This document shows positions 12,701 through 24,676 of a DNA stretch of 64,000 nt, one piece after another (the first letter of the stretch is position 1; each line of letters opens with the position of its first letter). Source of the stretch: Galaxea fascicularis (lineage: Eukaryota; Cnidaria; Anthozoa; Scleractinia; Euphylliidae); the NCBI GenBank assembly GCA_948470475.1, contig OX419338.1, positions 8,004,705-8,068,704 of the forward strand, in the 5' to 3' direction. Under the pieces are notes generated by a model. It was not told where the DNA came from and searched no databases. It saw only the letters and a program-made list of their open reading frames with translations. The translations under genes and the position numbers were made by a program.

Positions 12701-15700
12701 AATCAACCGTTTATCAGTTATTGGTCTTTTTGTTACCTCAGTGAAACTAACCTTGCACAAGTTCGCCTTTATAATTACTTCCGGTTAGTTGAAATGTTGC
12801 TTTAAAATATTTTTGTTAATGCTAAACTACATTTACAAAGTAACGAAATTAAGTATCAAATTTAACACACATGGGGCTAATTGTGAACACTGTCCAGATC
12901 AAATAATAATTTGGAAATGTTGCCTTAATTTGAAGAGAAAAACAAACGGAGAAAGAACGAAAACTCCAAGCCCGGCAAACTCGAGCCTCATACTGACACC
13001 GAGTGCGACAATAAAACCCACGCCACATTGGTGGAAGGCAAGTGCTTCCACTACCCAGTCGGACTTGCCAGTTTTATGAGAGACTGGGAAAAAGAAGAAA
13101 TTGCTCACTTGTGTTTGTTTGAAGCTGCCAGGTGGAGAGGAGCCATGCCATGTACATCTCTGTCATTTACTGATTTCAGAAGCAAGGAACACCTAAGAAG
13201 AGACTTGATGCATTTCAATGATCCATTTTCGGCCGCATTGTGAAGTGGTATCTTGTTGTTGATATCCTTTTGTTCGGTAGAAAAGCGATGGTCTAGAAGG
13301 ACGTTGAGAATCTGCGGAATGAACAAAAGAAACATTAGGCCTGTTTCAAACGTCGCGCTACTGCCGTGTCGGACTAAATTGAATTTGACTCGACAGTGGC
13401 ACGACTATAGCACGCCCTAAAAAAGGGGTTCCATCTTACATTGACGTTCTATTTAACAAATATATTCCATTTGGCAGTGCGAAGTGGCGTTGGCTAGTGG
13501 TGGATATTTACCAAGCCGCGAAGTGGCGAGGTAAGTATCCACCACTAGCCACCAACACAGAGGTGAATAGTTGTTTTAGTATATACTAAAACAGTGAGAT
13601 AATATAGCAGATGATTTTAAGTCATTTATTCTTGCAAAGCTTACAACATTTTCAGGTGCAAATTCCACGCGAATTGCTCGGAGGTGAATAGGATATCCGA
13701 AGTTTGAGTAGCCAATCAGCGCGCGCGTTCAACGCCATCCACTGTTTTAGTATATAATAAACTCTGATAACCTACGGATAACATGAAAACGTGGTAAGAC
13801 TGACAAAGAGGTACGCTACAACCCAGTCTGAAATGTCAGCCGTCTCCAGACGAGCCGCAGCCAACTAAAGTAGCGTGACTGGTGTTCTACCACGTTTTTA
13901 CGTCCACTGTGCGTTGTCATAGCAACAAGCACTGACAAATGGAACCATTCGTCAGCTATACATTTACTTTTTTTTTACTTTCTTTGACTCGTGACGTCAT
14001 TCGCGCGTCTATACGTTACTCGTAAACTCGTTTAGACCAATCAAAACGCGAACTTTACACCGTCCATTGTACGATAAAGTGTTCTCGCACCTCAGTCTCC
14101 TCATAACATGAGGCAAGATGTATCGCAGACTCTAGATTGTAGTTCCTTAATTCCAACAGCTTTCCTTTGCTTCTCTCCAGCAACATTTGAAATATTTCAC
14201 TTCCTCTTTGAATGACAGCTAAGTGAAGTGCACTGTTACGCCTGGAGTCACGAGCCATTAGGTCGGCTCCACGATCCAGCAGCATCTCTGCTGTTTCCTT
14301 GGATCCATGAATCACAGCGTACAAAAATGGCGTCATGTCCATCATGTTTCTTGCTTCAATATCAGCTCCGTTTTCCAACAGAACCTCTGCTACCTTCTTC
14401 TGATTATACTGTGCAGCACTAACAAGAATAATTAAGCAGAATACGTTCACACACCCCTGAGAAACGGTAGTTAAACGGTGTGAGAAAGATCATAGGTTTG
14501 ACCTCTGTCGACTCCGGCTCAGAGTTGTTATTCCCATCTGACCAAAGATGTTGAATACACTGGCACTGCCTTATTTACGGACGAAACTAACTACGAACGC
14601 GGCGTATCACGCTCAAGCATGGGTGCAAGGAAAACCGAAAAATAAACTCGGTAAGGTGTTGGAACCCATGACCTCTACGATTCTAGAGCAGTATTCTTAG
14701 AATAATCAGTTTTAACGCCATTTCGAAGCACGTAAAATGTGTCCTTGGACTGAGGATGTCAAGAATTAACTGAAAATTTCTAATGACGATTAAATTTCGG
14801 TTTTGGAGCGGGATTAATATAGGGAGGTGCCTTTCAGATTCATCGATTACACCTGGCAACTTACTGGTGCAATGGTGTCTCCAGATGTCCATTTCTAGAA
14901 TCAATTACCGCTCCACTGGAAATCAACAGCTTTGCTATCTCCTCATGGCCATGTACGACAGCAGAATGCAGCGGTGTGCTCGAGTCGGCTCCTTTTGCAG
15001 CCTCAAAATCCACTCCTTGGCGTAATAATAACTCGACGACTCCAAGATAACCTTTGCAACAGCTCATGTGCAGAGCAGTGGAGTCCTCCACATCTGTTTC
15101 CTCTAGGAAGTTCTTTACAGAAATGTTACGTTTCTTTGCTGCAAAATAAGTACACAGGCTTCGTACTCCACAAAAGAAGCCGAAAAGCCAAAGGCAAATG
15201 CTTATTTACGTGCCATTAGAAGTTGATTATATAATCTCGGACACCTCGGTGCAAGGCTTGTTTACGCAATTGTAAAAATTGCGATCACAACTGCGACGAT
15301 CATTCATATCCGCAGTTCACATATGATTTCTTTCATATGCATCATTCACTCACATATCTTTCACGGGAACATATAAACCCAAAATTGACCTGCTCTCAAC
15401 ATCAGTGGCTTCATAGCTCAGTTGGTAGAGCATCGCAACGGAAGCGCAAGGTCACGGGTTCAAGCCCCGTTGAAGTCCTGAATTTTTTTCGGGCTTCTTT
15501 ACGCAATTGTAAAAATTGCGATGACAACTGCGACGATCATTTTCAATTTGATTTCATATCCGCAGTTTACACATGATTTCTTTCATATGCATCACTCACA
15601 GATCACCACCGTCCCCATCTCAATGATGTAAATGTTGTGGTTCAATTTAATTCTTGGTTTAAATTTTATTTTCCTTTGTTTTGGGGTATGGTAATATGTG

Positions 15701-18700
15701 ACGAGTTTGAAACAAAGGAGAATACGATTTAGACCAAGGATAACATTGAACCAAAACATACAAAACAACGCCTTTTGGTTTTGGCCTGGATTCGCCATTG
15801 ATTTCAAAGGAAATGGACTGATTTCTCATTTCAAAGTGTACGAGAACGGACGCCTTTAATGAGACCACCTTTAGCATTGCCCTTAAGAAAAATTAAAACA
15901 GCACGTTTTCTTTAGCGCTGGGTCACCATTGATGTGCGGGAAGGTGGGGTCTTTTTGAAGTAAGGAGTAAAAGTAACGTGTAGGCAAAATGATGAGATGA
16001 TCGATGATCGATGATCGTTTCCCAGTCTTATTTTACATCGTCTCATGCCAATGGTGGGATGGTTTTTATTTTCATCTCAGTGTAGGAATGAAAAACAAAT
16101 GTTTTCTTTAATGCCTTTGTGTGTCCTCCTACAGGTCACTGCGTCCCAATTCACTCTTCTAGGACTTGGAGAAAAGACGATTGATTGAGTTTCACAATTT
16201 CCTATATATTTTTATTTTATTTTGGGTGCGAATGTCAAAATTGTATGCTTGGATTGAACTCCAGGCATGTGTGTTAATTTCAGAAATGGCGCGTGGCAAA
16301 AACTACTACGGGGGACGGGAGGGAGGAGAAATAGCTCAATTAGCCTGCGTAGCAATCTTTCCTGTTTCCTTTCAGGCAAGCGGGAGTCGCGCGAGGGCCC
16401 GGGGCACAGAGATAACAAAAGAAGTAGTGGTTCTCGCCCCCTGCCTTTGCGCTACTTCCCCTCTCTGGAGGAAAAGGAAAAGACTGCTACGCAGGTTATA
16501 GCTCAATACCCCGAGGAGGAGTCCCCTCGGTTGTTTTGGCACCCGTCTCAGTTGTGGTTGCGCTTTCCACTGTAGTCAAGATGGCGGCATGAGATCTCGG
16601 CAAACACGCGGGCAACAGGGGACTGCAATTCACAGTTTTGGTGGGCTAATACGAGCGCCGAGCAAAACGAAAGGAAAAAAACGGGTAAATTCTCCCTCAC
16701 ATATGAGGTGTGTACCTCAGACTTTGCTCTTGCTCCAATCTCCCCTGTTTCTGCCGTAGCTTAGTTTAGCTTAAACAAGCACGCTACACGCTATACTGCG
16801 AATTACATCTAAAGTCAATGATTCTATACCTGCTGAGATTAACAGCTCAGAAATCTCCACGTGTCCGTCGAAAGCCGCAAAATGGACAGCAGTTGTGAAA
16901 TTCGAGCTCTTAGCGGTCAGCTCAGCGCCATGAGCCAGGAGCAATTCACACAGATTTCTATCGCCGCTTGCACAGGCTGCCAGAAATGGGGTTATTTTTG
17001 CGCTGTTGGCATCATTCACTTTTGTTCTGGGATCGTTGAGAAGAAGGGCAGCGATTTCAATGTATGCTTTCCTAGCTGCAAACAAAAGTGGCGTTTCGTC
17101 TTCGTTATCTGGTATGGATGGGTCCGCGCCTTTTTGGAGTAAGGCTTTTACGGCTTCGACTGCTCGGTGCCTAAAGAAAAAAACATCAACTTTCAGGAGC
17201 CAATTTACCCTATCTGAAATGTAAATAGGCCATATTCGTATGAACTGGATCTAGCATGGAGTGGAGGCCCATGCTAGATCCAGTTCAATATCGAGAATAC
17301 GAATATGGTCTATTATCCAGCATTATTTTTCTCAACAACAGTGACACAAAATCCTCTGTATTTCATGCACTTCCAAATTAATGTGGCAGGCAATCCAAAT
17401 AATTTCCACTTGGAAAAAATGTCAGGGAACAAAGTCATACCCCTACGGTGGGTTTGGGGCACTTCCCGTTCTCGCTCTTTTATGACGAAATTGTAAAGTA
17501 ACCAACAGTTTACACTCACAGAAAGAGCCTGACATTCAACATTGCCTTGGGGAGGGGAGGGGGGCCAAATTCTAGGAAAATGACAATGCGTCCCAAACAT
17601 TTTGCCAGGATTGTACTGAACCTGTTTCATGCGGTGATTCCTGAGATGGAAAGAATAGGCAAGAGGAGTTTTAACTACGTTAGAGGAGAGGCCAAGGGTC
17701 CAGCATTTTAGCATTTCCTTTCCACATATTACTACAGGCGGGACATCCCACCACTTGCACGCCTGAAACGGAATGCAGCGCAATGGTCTCCCCTCTCCTC
17801 AGCGCAGATCAATTGGCTATAGCATATTCAGAGAATGGACCTTTTTTGATCATGTATCCAAGTGACGAGGTTCAATATTATTATAAGAACAATAATGGTA
17901 TTGGCAACATACCTAACAGCGACATGAAGAGCTGTAAATCCCATATTTTCTACTCGGTCGATATCTACACCCTTGCCACAGCTTTCCAACAAAAGGTTGA
18001 CTGTTTCAGCTTGATTGCAGCGTGCAGCATAGTGCAGAATAGTAAAGCCATCGGTATCTTCAGTAGTCAAGAATGATTGATCCGCCAATGGCGACGCATT
18101 TGCTCCCTCTGTCAGTCGTTGCTGCTTCAAAGCTTCGAAAACGCTGACACCTTTTCCATTTGACAGCATCTGCTGAAACTGTTTGTTAAAACCCTGCTGC
18201 TGTTTACAGGCAATAGAAAGCTCTATGGCTGCCTCGTCTTTCGGGGCATTACGGGGCAAGGCTGCCTCATCCAGTGACACATTAAGGGGTGTCACTGTCC
18301 TTCCCGATGAACTTAATTTCGCCCGAATTGAAGGGCTTCCTAGCACCACAAATTATAAAAACAAAACAATTTAGGTGTTTACTGACAAAGAATGAACGGA
18401 AAACAAAAACCGAAATTTCTTGAGACAAATCGATAACAAACGCTATCGAAACATTAAATCAGAAGTGGACCAGCAGTGCGTGATACATTGAGTGCACACC
18501 CTTATTTTTAAACAACTATACATGTACATCCTTTATTTAGCCCGGTCAGCTCAGCTTGGATTACAACTACCATAACAACCGACGATCAAGTGCTAATGCG
18601 GGATTTCGAAGACACTCTTGGCCGATGTAAAATCAATGATTAACTTTTGTTTTGTATCCAGAAAAGGACTTTTCTCTTTCGTAGAAGGTTTATGACAGCG

Positions 18701-20216
18701 AAATGATTTTGATCTAATGCAGAATTTTAAAAACCGTTACGACTCGCGCCAGTATAAACATGAACATGTTGAAGCCGTTTGCCGGGAAAAGATCGTCCTC
18801 GTCTTATGGGGATTACGACACCTTGGCGGTTAACTTTTATTAAAAAATCACTTTTTCTCAATAACTTGCGCGCGTTTTAAGATTTTGTTTTCATTTTTTC
18901 GGAAACTTTAGCTTAAATAATGTACTGTAATTTGGTTGAAAAAAAAAACGTTTTGGGGCTTATTCTTATGCGCATTTGAAAACTTTTGTTGACATTTGCG
19001 CGATATAAATGAAAGAATTAAATCAAAAATTACAAATTTTAAAATTCGACAAAATGCGACATTAGTCAGATTTTCGGCATAACACAGACGGCACCCGCAT
19101 CACCCGAGAGCGACCACTTTTTCCACAGCAGCCAGTAAAAGGGTAATCACATCACGCAACGTTGGAGGCCCGGGGGGGTACTCCCTTATAAGAGGCTAAC
19201 GGGGATGTGCCGCTGGATGGGGTCGCATTTTCACGACTGGAGTGACTATAATGGGGTTACATTTTTTGTAGAGTTACTAGAATGGGGTCGCGCATTTTCG
19301 GGATTTCTGGGATAAGAAAATTCTGGCAAGCAGGGATTTAAAAGTAGGAAGATTCGCGGTTAAAAAATGGTTCGTGCTGTTGTTTTAATATTTAACAGTT
19401 GGCTCGCATTGACTTCCGTTCGTGAATCACAACTTAAACATTAACGACTTGCACAATAATGCAGAACCCCTGGGTCCAGAACAAAGTCCAACAAATCATC
19501 CGTACTACAGTATTTATTTTCCGGCTATACTGCGTTGTTATCGTCCATCGAAGTTAACACAACTTGGATCTTCTTTTGGATTAGTAAGCGTTTGTTCTCT
19601 TTCGCTCGCGACTTAATAGCTTTCAACGTGACAGTTGCACAGGTACCGATAAAACGGTCTTGCCAATATTTTTATTGGGAGTATGAATCTTCTGATCTGT
19701 AGGTTCTAAATAATTTGTTTTTATCCATGCAAGAAACCATTATGACGTTTGCATTTCAACTATTTATGACGGTACGTTTGTAAATACTAACGGTTAGCAA
19801 ATATACCAGAATGTTTGTACTGTAGGTAAAAAGTAAAGTGTTCTACATTCAATTTAACAAAAGTGTCAATTCATTTTAGGATGACCTACTTAAGGTAGAG
19901 GCATAAACAGAAAGTGACTAAGCTGGGATCGCGAAAATTACATTTTCCCAAAAGTGACTAAGATGGGGTCTATAATTGGCCACAGAATAGACTATAATGG
20001 GGTAGGGGTTCTGAGAGGCCAGCGGCACATACCCAGCAAAAATTGACCCAAGTACCCCCCCCGGGGGGTTGGAGGGCACACGTCTGTTACATGAAATTCT
20101 CTTACGTACTGTCAATTGGCAACTCGTTTGAGAAATGAACAAAACCAAATTTACCCACCTTTGTCATCAGAAAACCTCACATATTGCTCTTCTGTAAGAG
20201 CCATGTTATCGTCCAT
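6753..20216 (-). CDS. TRPA1-like: Gene A: TRPA1-like ankyrin-repeat cation channel (11 coding exons, 1132 aa)
   Basis: Predicted plasma-membrane cation channel of the TRPA family. Exons in transcription order: 20216-20159, 18339-17913, 17170-16830, 15138-14865, 14418-14091, 13311-13109, 12293-11958, 10587-9759, 9249-9040, 8629-8454, 6969-6753. All junctions are GT-AG with matching phases and the total is 3399 nt. The start is the first ATG after an in-frame TAA, with A at -3 and G at +4. About 16 ankyrin repeats fill residues ~75-655. S1 is near 757-779, S2 807-829, S3 838-856, S4 870-888, S5 895-928, the pore has Gly951-Glu952, and S6 ends at ~1002 before VGLAVGDID. A coiled coil follows (~1075-1130). 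It is the most divergent copy: it has a tiny separate first exon, lacks the LDPGPDD motif of B-D and has an Arg-Arg pair after S4. The donor of exon 5 (gtgcga) is weak. Introns 2-7 and 10 carry insertions; introns 8 and 9 look empty. Exon model is by eye, without RNA support. Confidence 0.88.
7407..8420. mobile_element. 1-kb non-autonomous DNA element in gene A intron 10
   Basis: Termini are inverted: TAGCCCGCGTGGCAGGTG on the left, and a sequence ending CACCCAGGCTA on the right. A long subterminal inverted segment (about 7486-7530 against 8353-8400) adds to this. A 9-bp near-identical direct repeat (AGTGAAAGA at 7398-7406, AGTAAAAGA at 8421-8429) looks like a target-site duplication. No transposase domain was seen. 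Confidence 0.65.
11021..11076. repeat. Perfect 17-bp hairpin in gene A intron 7
   Basis: GAAGAAATATTCAGCTC (11021-11037) is repeated in exact inverse at 11060-11076 around a 22-nt loop. It may be the core of a short palindromic element. The rest of this 1.4-kb intron shows nothing I recognise. Confidence 0.6.
12885..13085 (-). mobile_element. Degenerate tRNA-derived SINE in gene A intron 6
   Basis: On the minus strand the element contains a decayed RNA polymerase III head with a conserved CCACCAATGTGGC block, followed by a body with AACATTTCCAAATT and GATCTGG. The same blocks occur in the better preserved copy at 28648-28883. It begins only about 23 bp beyond the donor of gene A exon 6. Confidence 0.6.
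13488..13761. mobile_element. Palindromic MITE-like element in gene A intron 5
   Basis: Begins with a hairpin whose arms are TTGGCTAGTGGTGGATA (13490-13506) and the imperfect reverse complement at 13534-13555. It carries the palindrome TGTTTTAGTATATACTAAAACA (13571-13592) and ends with a partial copy of that motif (13743-13761). Exact borders are uncertain. Confidence 0.55.
15255..15600 (+). mobile_element. tRNA-derived SINE plus a second SINE tail in gene A intron 3
   Basis: A tRNA-like head at 15407-15478 folds into acceptor, D and T stems. Its anticodon stem is broken and the loop lacks T33, so it is a SINE head, not a tRNA gene. A body with an ACGCAATTGTAAAAATTGCG hairpin and a CATATCCGCAGTT motif follows to ~15600. 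The same body occurs again just upstream (15266-15350), so two tail copies flank the head. Confidence 0.7.
16341..16497. mobile_element. MITE with CCTGCGTAGC ends and 10-bp duplication, gene A intron 3
   Basis: 157-bp element starting TAGCCTGCGTAGC and ending GCTACGCAGG. It is flanked by the exact direct repeat ATAGCTCAAT at 16331-16340 and 16498-16507. Its inner sequence is GC-richer than the intron. It belongs with the elements at 6473, 7407 and 36151 by its ends and by the size of the duplication. Confidence 0.75.
17224..17314. repeat. Hairpin element in gene A intron 2
   Basis: Arms at about 17224-17259 and 17269-17314 pair over ~35 bp, including a perfect TGAACTGGATCTAGCATGG block, with a small bulge in the right arm. 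Located just 54 bp upstream of the acceptor of exon 3. Confidence 0.65.
19164..20070. mobile_element. 0.9-kb inverted-repeat element with CCCGGGGG ends, gene A intron 1
   Basis: The left end (CCCGGGGGGGTACTCCC at 19169-19185) mirrors the right end (CCAAGTACCCCCCCCGGGG near 20047-20066). Subterminal stretches containing GATGTGCCGCTGG and GACTATAATGGGGT also recur in inverted orientation for ~150 bp. No coding capacity was recognised. It fills about half of intron 1, close to the tiny first exon. Confidence 0.65.
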
Positions 20217-22242
20217 AGTATCTACACTGTATCTATCTAGATTGAATGCACTCAGGCTAGTTTACTGAGATTAGCTGCTGGAGCGTGTAATCTGCAAGAG
20301 AAATGCAAAATGTAAGTTGAGTTTTCGAAGTTCAAATGACAATGAGAAATTTCACACAGCCTCATACATTAAATTATACGTGCATCTTGTGACTCAAACT
20401 CGAAACAGGGTTAGTATGACAGCAACGTGTATATAATTAAATAATGTATGAGACTCTGCGGAAATTACATCAGCTATAATTTTGTTGAGCCCATCGCTTT
20501 AATGCTCTCTTCACCTGCCCGTGTCTGTTTAAAGATGACTTCACCGGAACTAAAAGAACAGCGAGACAGAAAATTATTAACGCTTCAGTGTTTGATTCGC
20601 AAATAATTTCACTCATGATTTACTTTGCTGGCAAGAAGTAGAAATATTAAGAGTAGCTTTGCTCTAATGCAGTTTTCTTGTATATACATTCATACTTTGC
20701 TTAACGTGGAAACACTCTTAGCCTTTTTCGCTAGTTTCCAGGTGTTCCACAACAAAAACTTTTTCTTGTACAGCGTAACATAAATTTCTTGAGATTTCCA
20801 ATCCAGTAATAAATCCGCGAAACTGTAGCCTTGTTCCGCTACTTGCTCAGTTAAATGTAATACCCCTTTTCATCTTTTAAAACCTTTAAAAATCGCACCA
20901 TGTCTATCACCAAGAAGTCGATCAAAGTCGTATGTTCGATTACGATCGATTTCCGATATTTGTCGATTGATTAGTATGGACTTGTATCGGCAACGATCGA
21001 CTATAGTAATTACCGATATGTAACGTTCCGGTCGAAAATGATGACAGCGATCGGCACACCATAATATGACAGCCGTATGACAACTAGCTAAAGCAAAAAC
21101 ACACAAGAGATTGACGGTTGACAAGATACACAACAGCTGATAAGGTCGATATCGAAATACGTACCAGATTAACATAATGTTGGAGTCACCATGTTTATCC
21201 TGTAGTGCTGTTGACGAAGAATATAATGAGGACTCTGAGTGAGCTATATCGATCAACCCATCCGCAAGAGTGACTATTTGGTCCTCATTTAGTGCCGTGT
21301 ATCATCTTCGTGAAGTCGGTTGTGAGATGCTAGCACGACTTCAAACGAAAACTGATTCGGCTGTGAATGGCCTTTCGCCCTGACTACTTACGCGTTGTGT
21401 GACATTCTCTGGTCGCTGCTACGCAACGCTACCAAGCCAAAAGAACAAACAAAGTATATTTGCATAACGTAATCCACAAAGATCAAAGATCTAGTGCCCA
21501 GGATCTCGCCGTTGTTTCTGTAACAAAAAAGATCATTCTCATCTCCATCACATTATTCGTCACAATTTTGAGGAGCAAGTTGCTACTTTCAGTTCCAGTG
21601 GCGTTGATCCAAAGTTGTCGGGGAAATCCACTTTCACACCATTTTAATTAAAGGGTTTCGAGTTGTTTTCCCTGGCTGCATGGTGTACTGACGTAAGTCA
21701 TAAGATCATCAAGCATTACTTCTAAAATTCTTGTTCGAAATTGGTTCTCGGATTTCGTCCACATTGCTTCTAATAATTATCTAACGAATTCAAGCGAAGG
21801 CTCTGAAACAGTGACGAAAACTATATTTCAGTTCAAAACTGCTCCATGCTTTCGTAGGTGTTTTCCTGTGAAGTGGTCAACTGTGGTTGAACGTAAACGG
21901 AGGAACACATTTCTCCGTGTGAACCAACTTTAGGGACTATACAATCGTTATTTATGGCAAGGGGGGAGGGGGGGAGGTGACTTTTTAACCAACTAAGGCA
22001 GATTAAAAATGTACCTCTCCCCGAAAGTGGGTGTATCCAAAAATTACCTCCCCCCTAGTTTATGCCACTAGCCCAAAATTTTACCCCTTCCCCCCCTCTC
22101 TCCAGAGAATGTCAAGCTCTGATTGTTAGATACGCTCATGTACAACAGGTTTTTGTGCCTGCTGAAGAGCGGAGTTTTTGAAAATCATGCGCGCGTCACA
22201 TGATCGAGACGATGGCAACGAGAACGCCACAAAACAATAGGA

Positions 22243-22283
22243 TTGGTACATTTCTTTACCGTCCTCTGCAAAACAACAACGTG
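22243..22283 (-). repeat. Interspersed repeat block, copy 1
   Basis: On the minus strand TTGTTTTGCAGAGGACGGTA and the following AAGAAATGTACCAA match the plus-strand block at 28033-28074 almost exactly. They are two copies of one dispersed element whose borders I cannot define. Confidence 0.5.
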
Positions 22284-22808
22284 ATATCACAGGTCACCCA
22301 AGCTTTGCATACTTGAATTGTCCCTTCAGCAACAACAGCAACAGAAAAAACTTTCCCGCAAGGAACCATTGTTCCGCTTTCCCAGTTAAAGAGAGAATGA
22401 CCACACAGTTTTTCATCACAACTGATCCTCCAACATCCAATGTTGTGTACCTCCAGCTTAATCAGTGAACCTTCAAAAACTGTTTCTTTTACTGTCATGT
22501 CTACATGTCCTAATCCAAACTTTAAGATCATAGCCAACTCAAAATGAAGCTACAACTTGGAACTAACCTTTATAATTCACTGAAACTGTCGTCACATGTA
22601 CATACATTTTGAATAAAAAATTGAACTTCAGGGTGGTAATCACTGATTCAGGTAAGAAATGTGGGAGTAAGTCCAAGTTCAGGTACCCTGCGAGCAGTTG
22701 GTGAGAGAAACCAACAACTTGCAGGGTAGAGTTCAGGACTACGCGTAAAATATCAATCCAGACTAATTCACCGGCATGACAACTGTTACCTGTCACATAC
22801 AGGTTCAT
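22256..22808 (-). pseudogene. Unidentified coding-like stretch, frame broken
   Basis: Two consecutive open segments on the minus strand (22808-22563, then 22537-22256) read like protein. The first is hydrophobic and leucine-rich. The second carries regularly spaced cysteines (in CWRISCDEKLCG and MVPCGK). A stop and a frame change separate them within ~25 bp, too short for an intron. The downstream end runs into an interspersed repeat. I do not recognise a family. It may be a pseudogene fragment or part of a mobile element. Confidence 0.25.
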
Positions 22809-23716
22809 TTATAAAGTTTATTTAACCGTAGTAACAGTTACTTAGGGTGACGTGGCAGCTATCAGAACATTAAATAAAATAATGATAAAATAAGAAGCAT
22901 CCATACGGTTTTACATAATTACCGTGTTGAGTTTTAATACGCCTACAAAGGATTCGGTTCAGTAGTGTTTTGTTTCACTACACAATAAGCTGGCATCCTT
23001 AAGTTGTTACATGTAGATCATATTGTTGCGTAGGACCGAGGTCCCGTACGTTATGACTGAATAATTTGTGTGTATTGGTTTAAATGTTAAGGCGACTTTA
23101 CCTTTTAATCTGCGCGCCGATGGATAAACAGTTATTGGGTACGACTAGGTATGTTGATGTATTAGGTGCCGTTCGGGCTCCGAAAGCTAAAATAAGGTTG
23201 TAAATTTGTTTTTATTTGGGTAAGCTATCGTTCTTCTGATTAGTCTTTCCTTGGATACATGAAAGACCCACCTTTATAATGAAATGTTTTTAAATAATTG
23301 TGAGTGGCAGCTAGTGCCTATGGAAACGATTTCTACGCACGTACTTTCAATGTTCGTCAAATTACGGTAATTCTCATCCGCAAAAAAAACCTTCCTAAGA
23401 TGGGCGTTGTGGAACCCTCCTTACTACATATGTACGTTTTTCTTGAGGGAGAATGACAGTGGCAATGGCAGTATAGTAGAATTGGTTTGTGAAATGTCCT
23501 TACGTAAAGGCTGTAACTCATGCATGTGTACGATGTATGCGATAACAGGTGGATATGCAGAGTTCTTCACAGACGTCAGGTCCATAATGACATTTGCTTC
23601 ATCTCCTTCTAAAACACGGAGACTTTGGAAATTGGATGCATAGTCTGGGTCCCAGCCAGAAAGTGGGATCTGCTCCAAGGTCTCGCGATTCTGCGGTGAC
23701 GACAAAGTCCACATTA

Positions 23717-24636
23717 CTATTCTACCTTCGCACGGGATGGTAAATTAATCTCCACACCAACATGGTCAGCAACAGCGAGTAAAATGTCTCTCTGTTGGTC
23801 CACAGCATTCATCATAATCTTCTGCCTTAGCTTGGCTTTTTCTACCTCTCGCGTCAAGTTCTCAAGACGTAAAGTCATCTCGTCAATTTCATCGTTGTTG
23901 TCTCCAAGTAGGTCTTCGTCTTGAAATTCCTCTTTCTTGGTTCTTCTCCTGAAAAGAATATTTTTGGAAGGTTAATTTTTTCTTAAGTTTTGCGTATTTC
24001 CAAGGAACGTTGCAACCCATTGAAAGACTCTTTGCGCCCTTATCGTGTAGTCATGTTATCGACGACTACTACTGTTTCCTTTTTTACCGTTTTCTCCCTC
24101 TCTGGGTTCGTTTCTTTCTTGTTTTCAATAGGAGAATAATTCTACTTGCATTGAGATTGTTTCGTGGAATAAATGTTAAATAATTTGCGATATCGATATT
24201 ATGACGTCATAGGTCATGATATGGTTGTGGCGTCACACTCAAAGTAATGTTACCCTTTCCGTTGGAGTTGAGTGTCAATAGTTTACTTATTAACAGGAGC
24301 AGTTTTCAATCGAGTGCCAAATTGAATTTTTAGTTCTTTGTTATTTCGCTTTACGACGGTCTGTGATTTGACAGCAAAACGTGCGCCATTTGTTCGATCA
24401 ATACAAAGCAAATCTAACATATATCATGACTTGCCAGCCGCTACCTGGGAAACCCCCGTGGCATGCCGCCGCTACCCATTTCTACACTACGAAGAAGAGA
24501 GGCATCCTCGGTTATCCTTGTAAATATCCCACTGGTCTGCCTCCTGCCAGTTGGGATTCTTAACTCTGTTGTGTTCATTTGTATTATTTGTTTCATTGTC
24601 CCTGAAAAGCCCCTCTAGGGGAGTGGTCAATAAAGT

Positions 24637-24676
<40 letters not shown>

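Larger units (their letters stand above)
20217..23716. other. A-B intergenic region (gene A upstream, gene B 3' flank)
   Basis: Contains the presumed promoter of gene A, in which I cannot point to a reliable core element. It also holds G/C homopolymer-rich sequence at 21960-22110, the coding-like stretch at 22256-22808 and the probable 3' UTR of gene B. An open frame at 23424-23714 begins two bases after the gene B stop and is probably UTR. Confidence 0.4.

Noticed and set aside
15407..15478. tRNA gene
   Set aside because: Acceptor, D and T stems form, but the anticodon stem has mismatches, position 33 is not T, and a SINE body follows directly.
23424..23714. A separate small gene starting two bases after the gene B stop codon
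   Set aside because: Position and lack of any recognisable domain make 3' UTR the simpler explanation.
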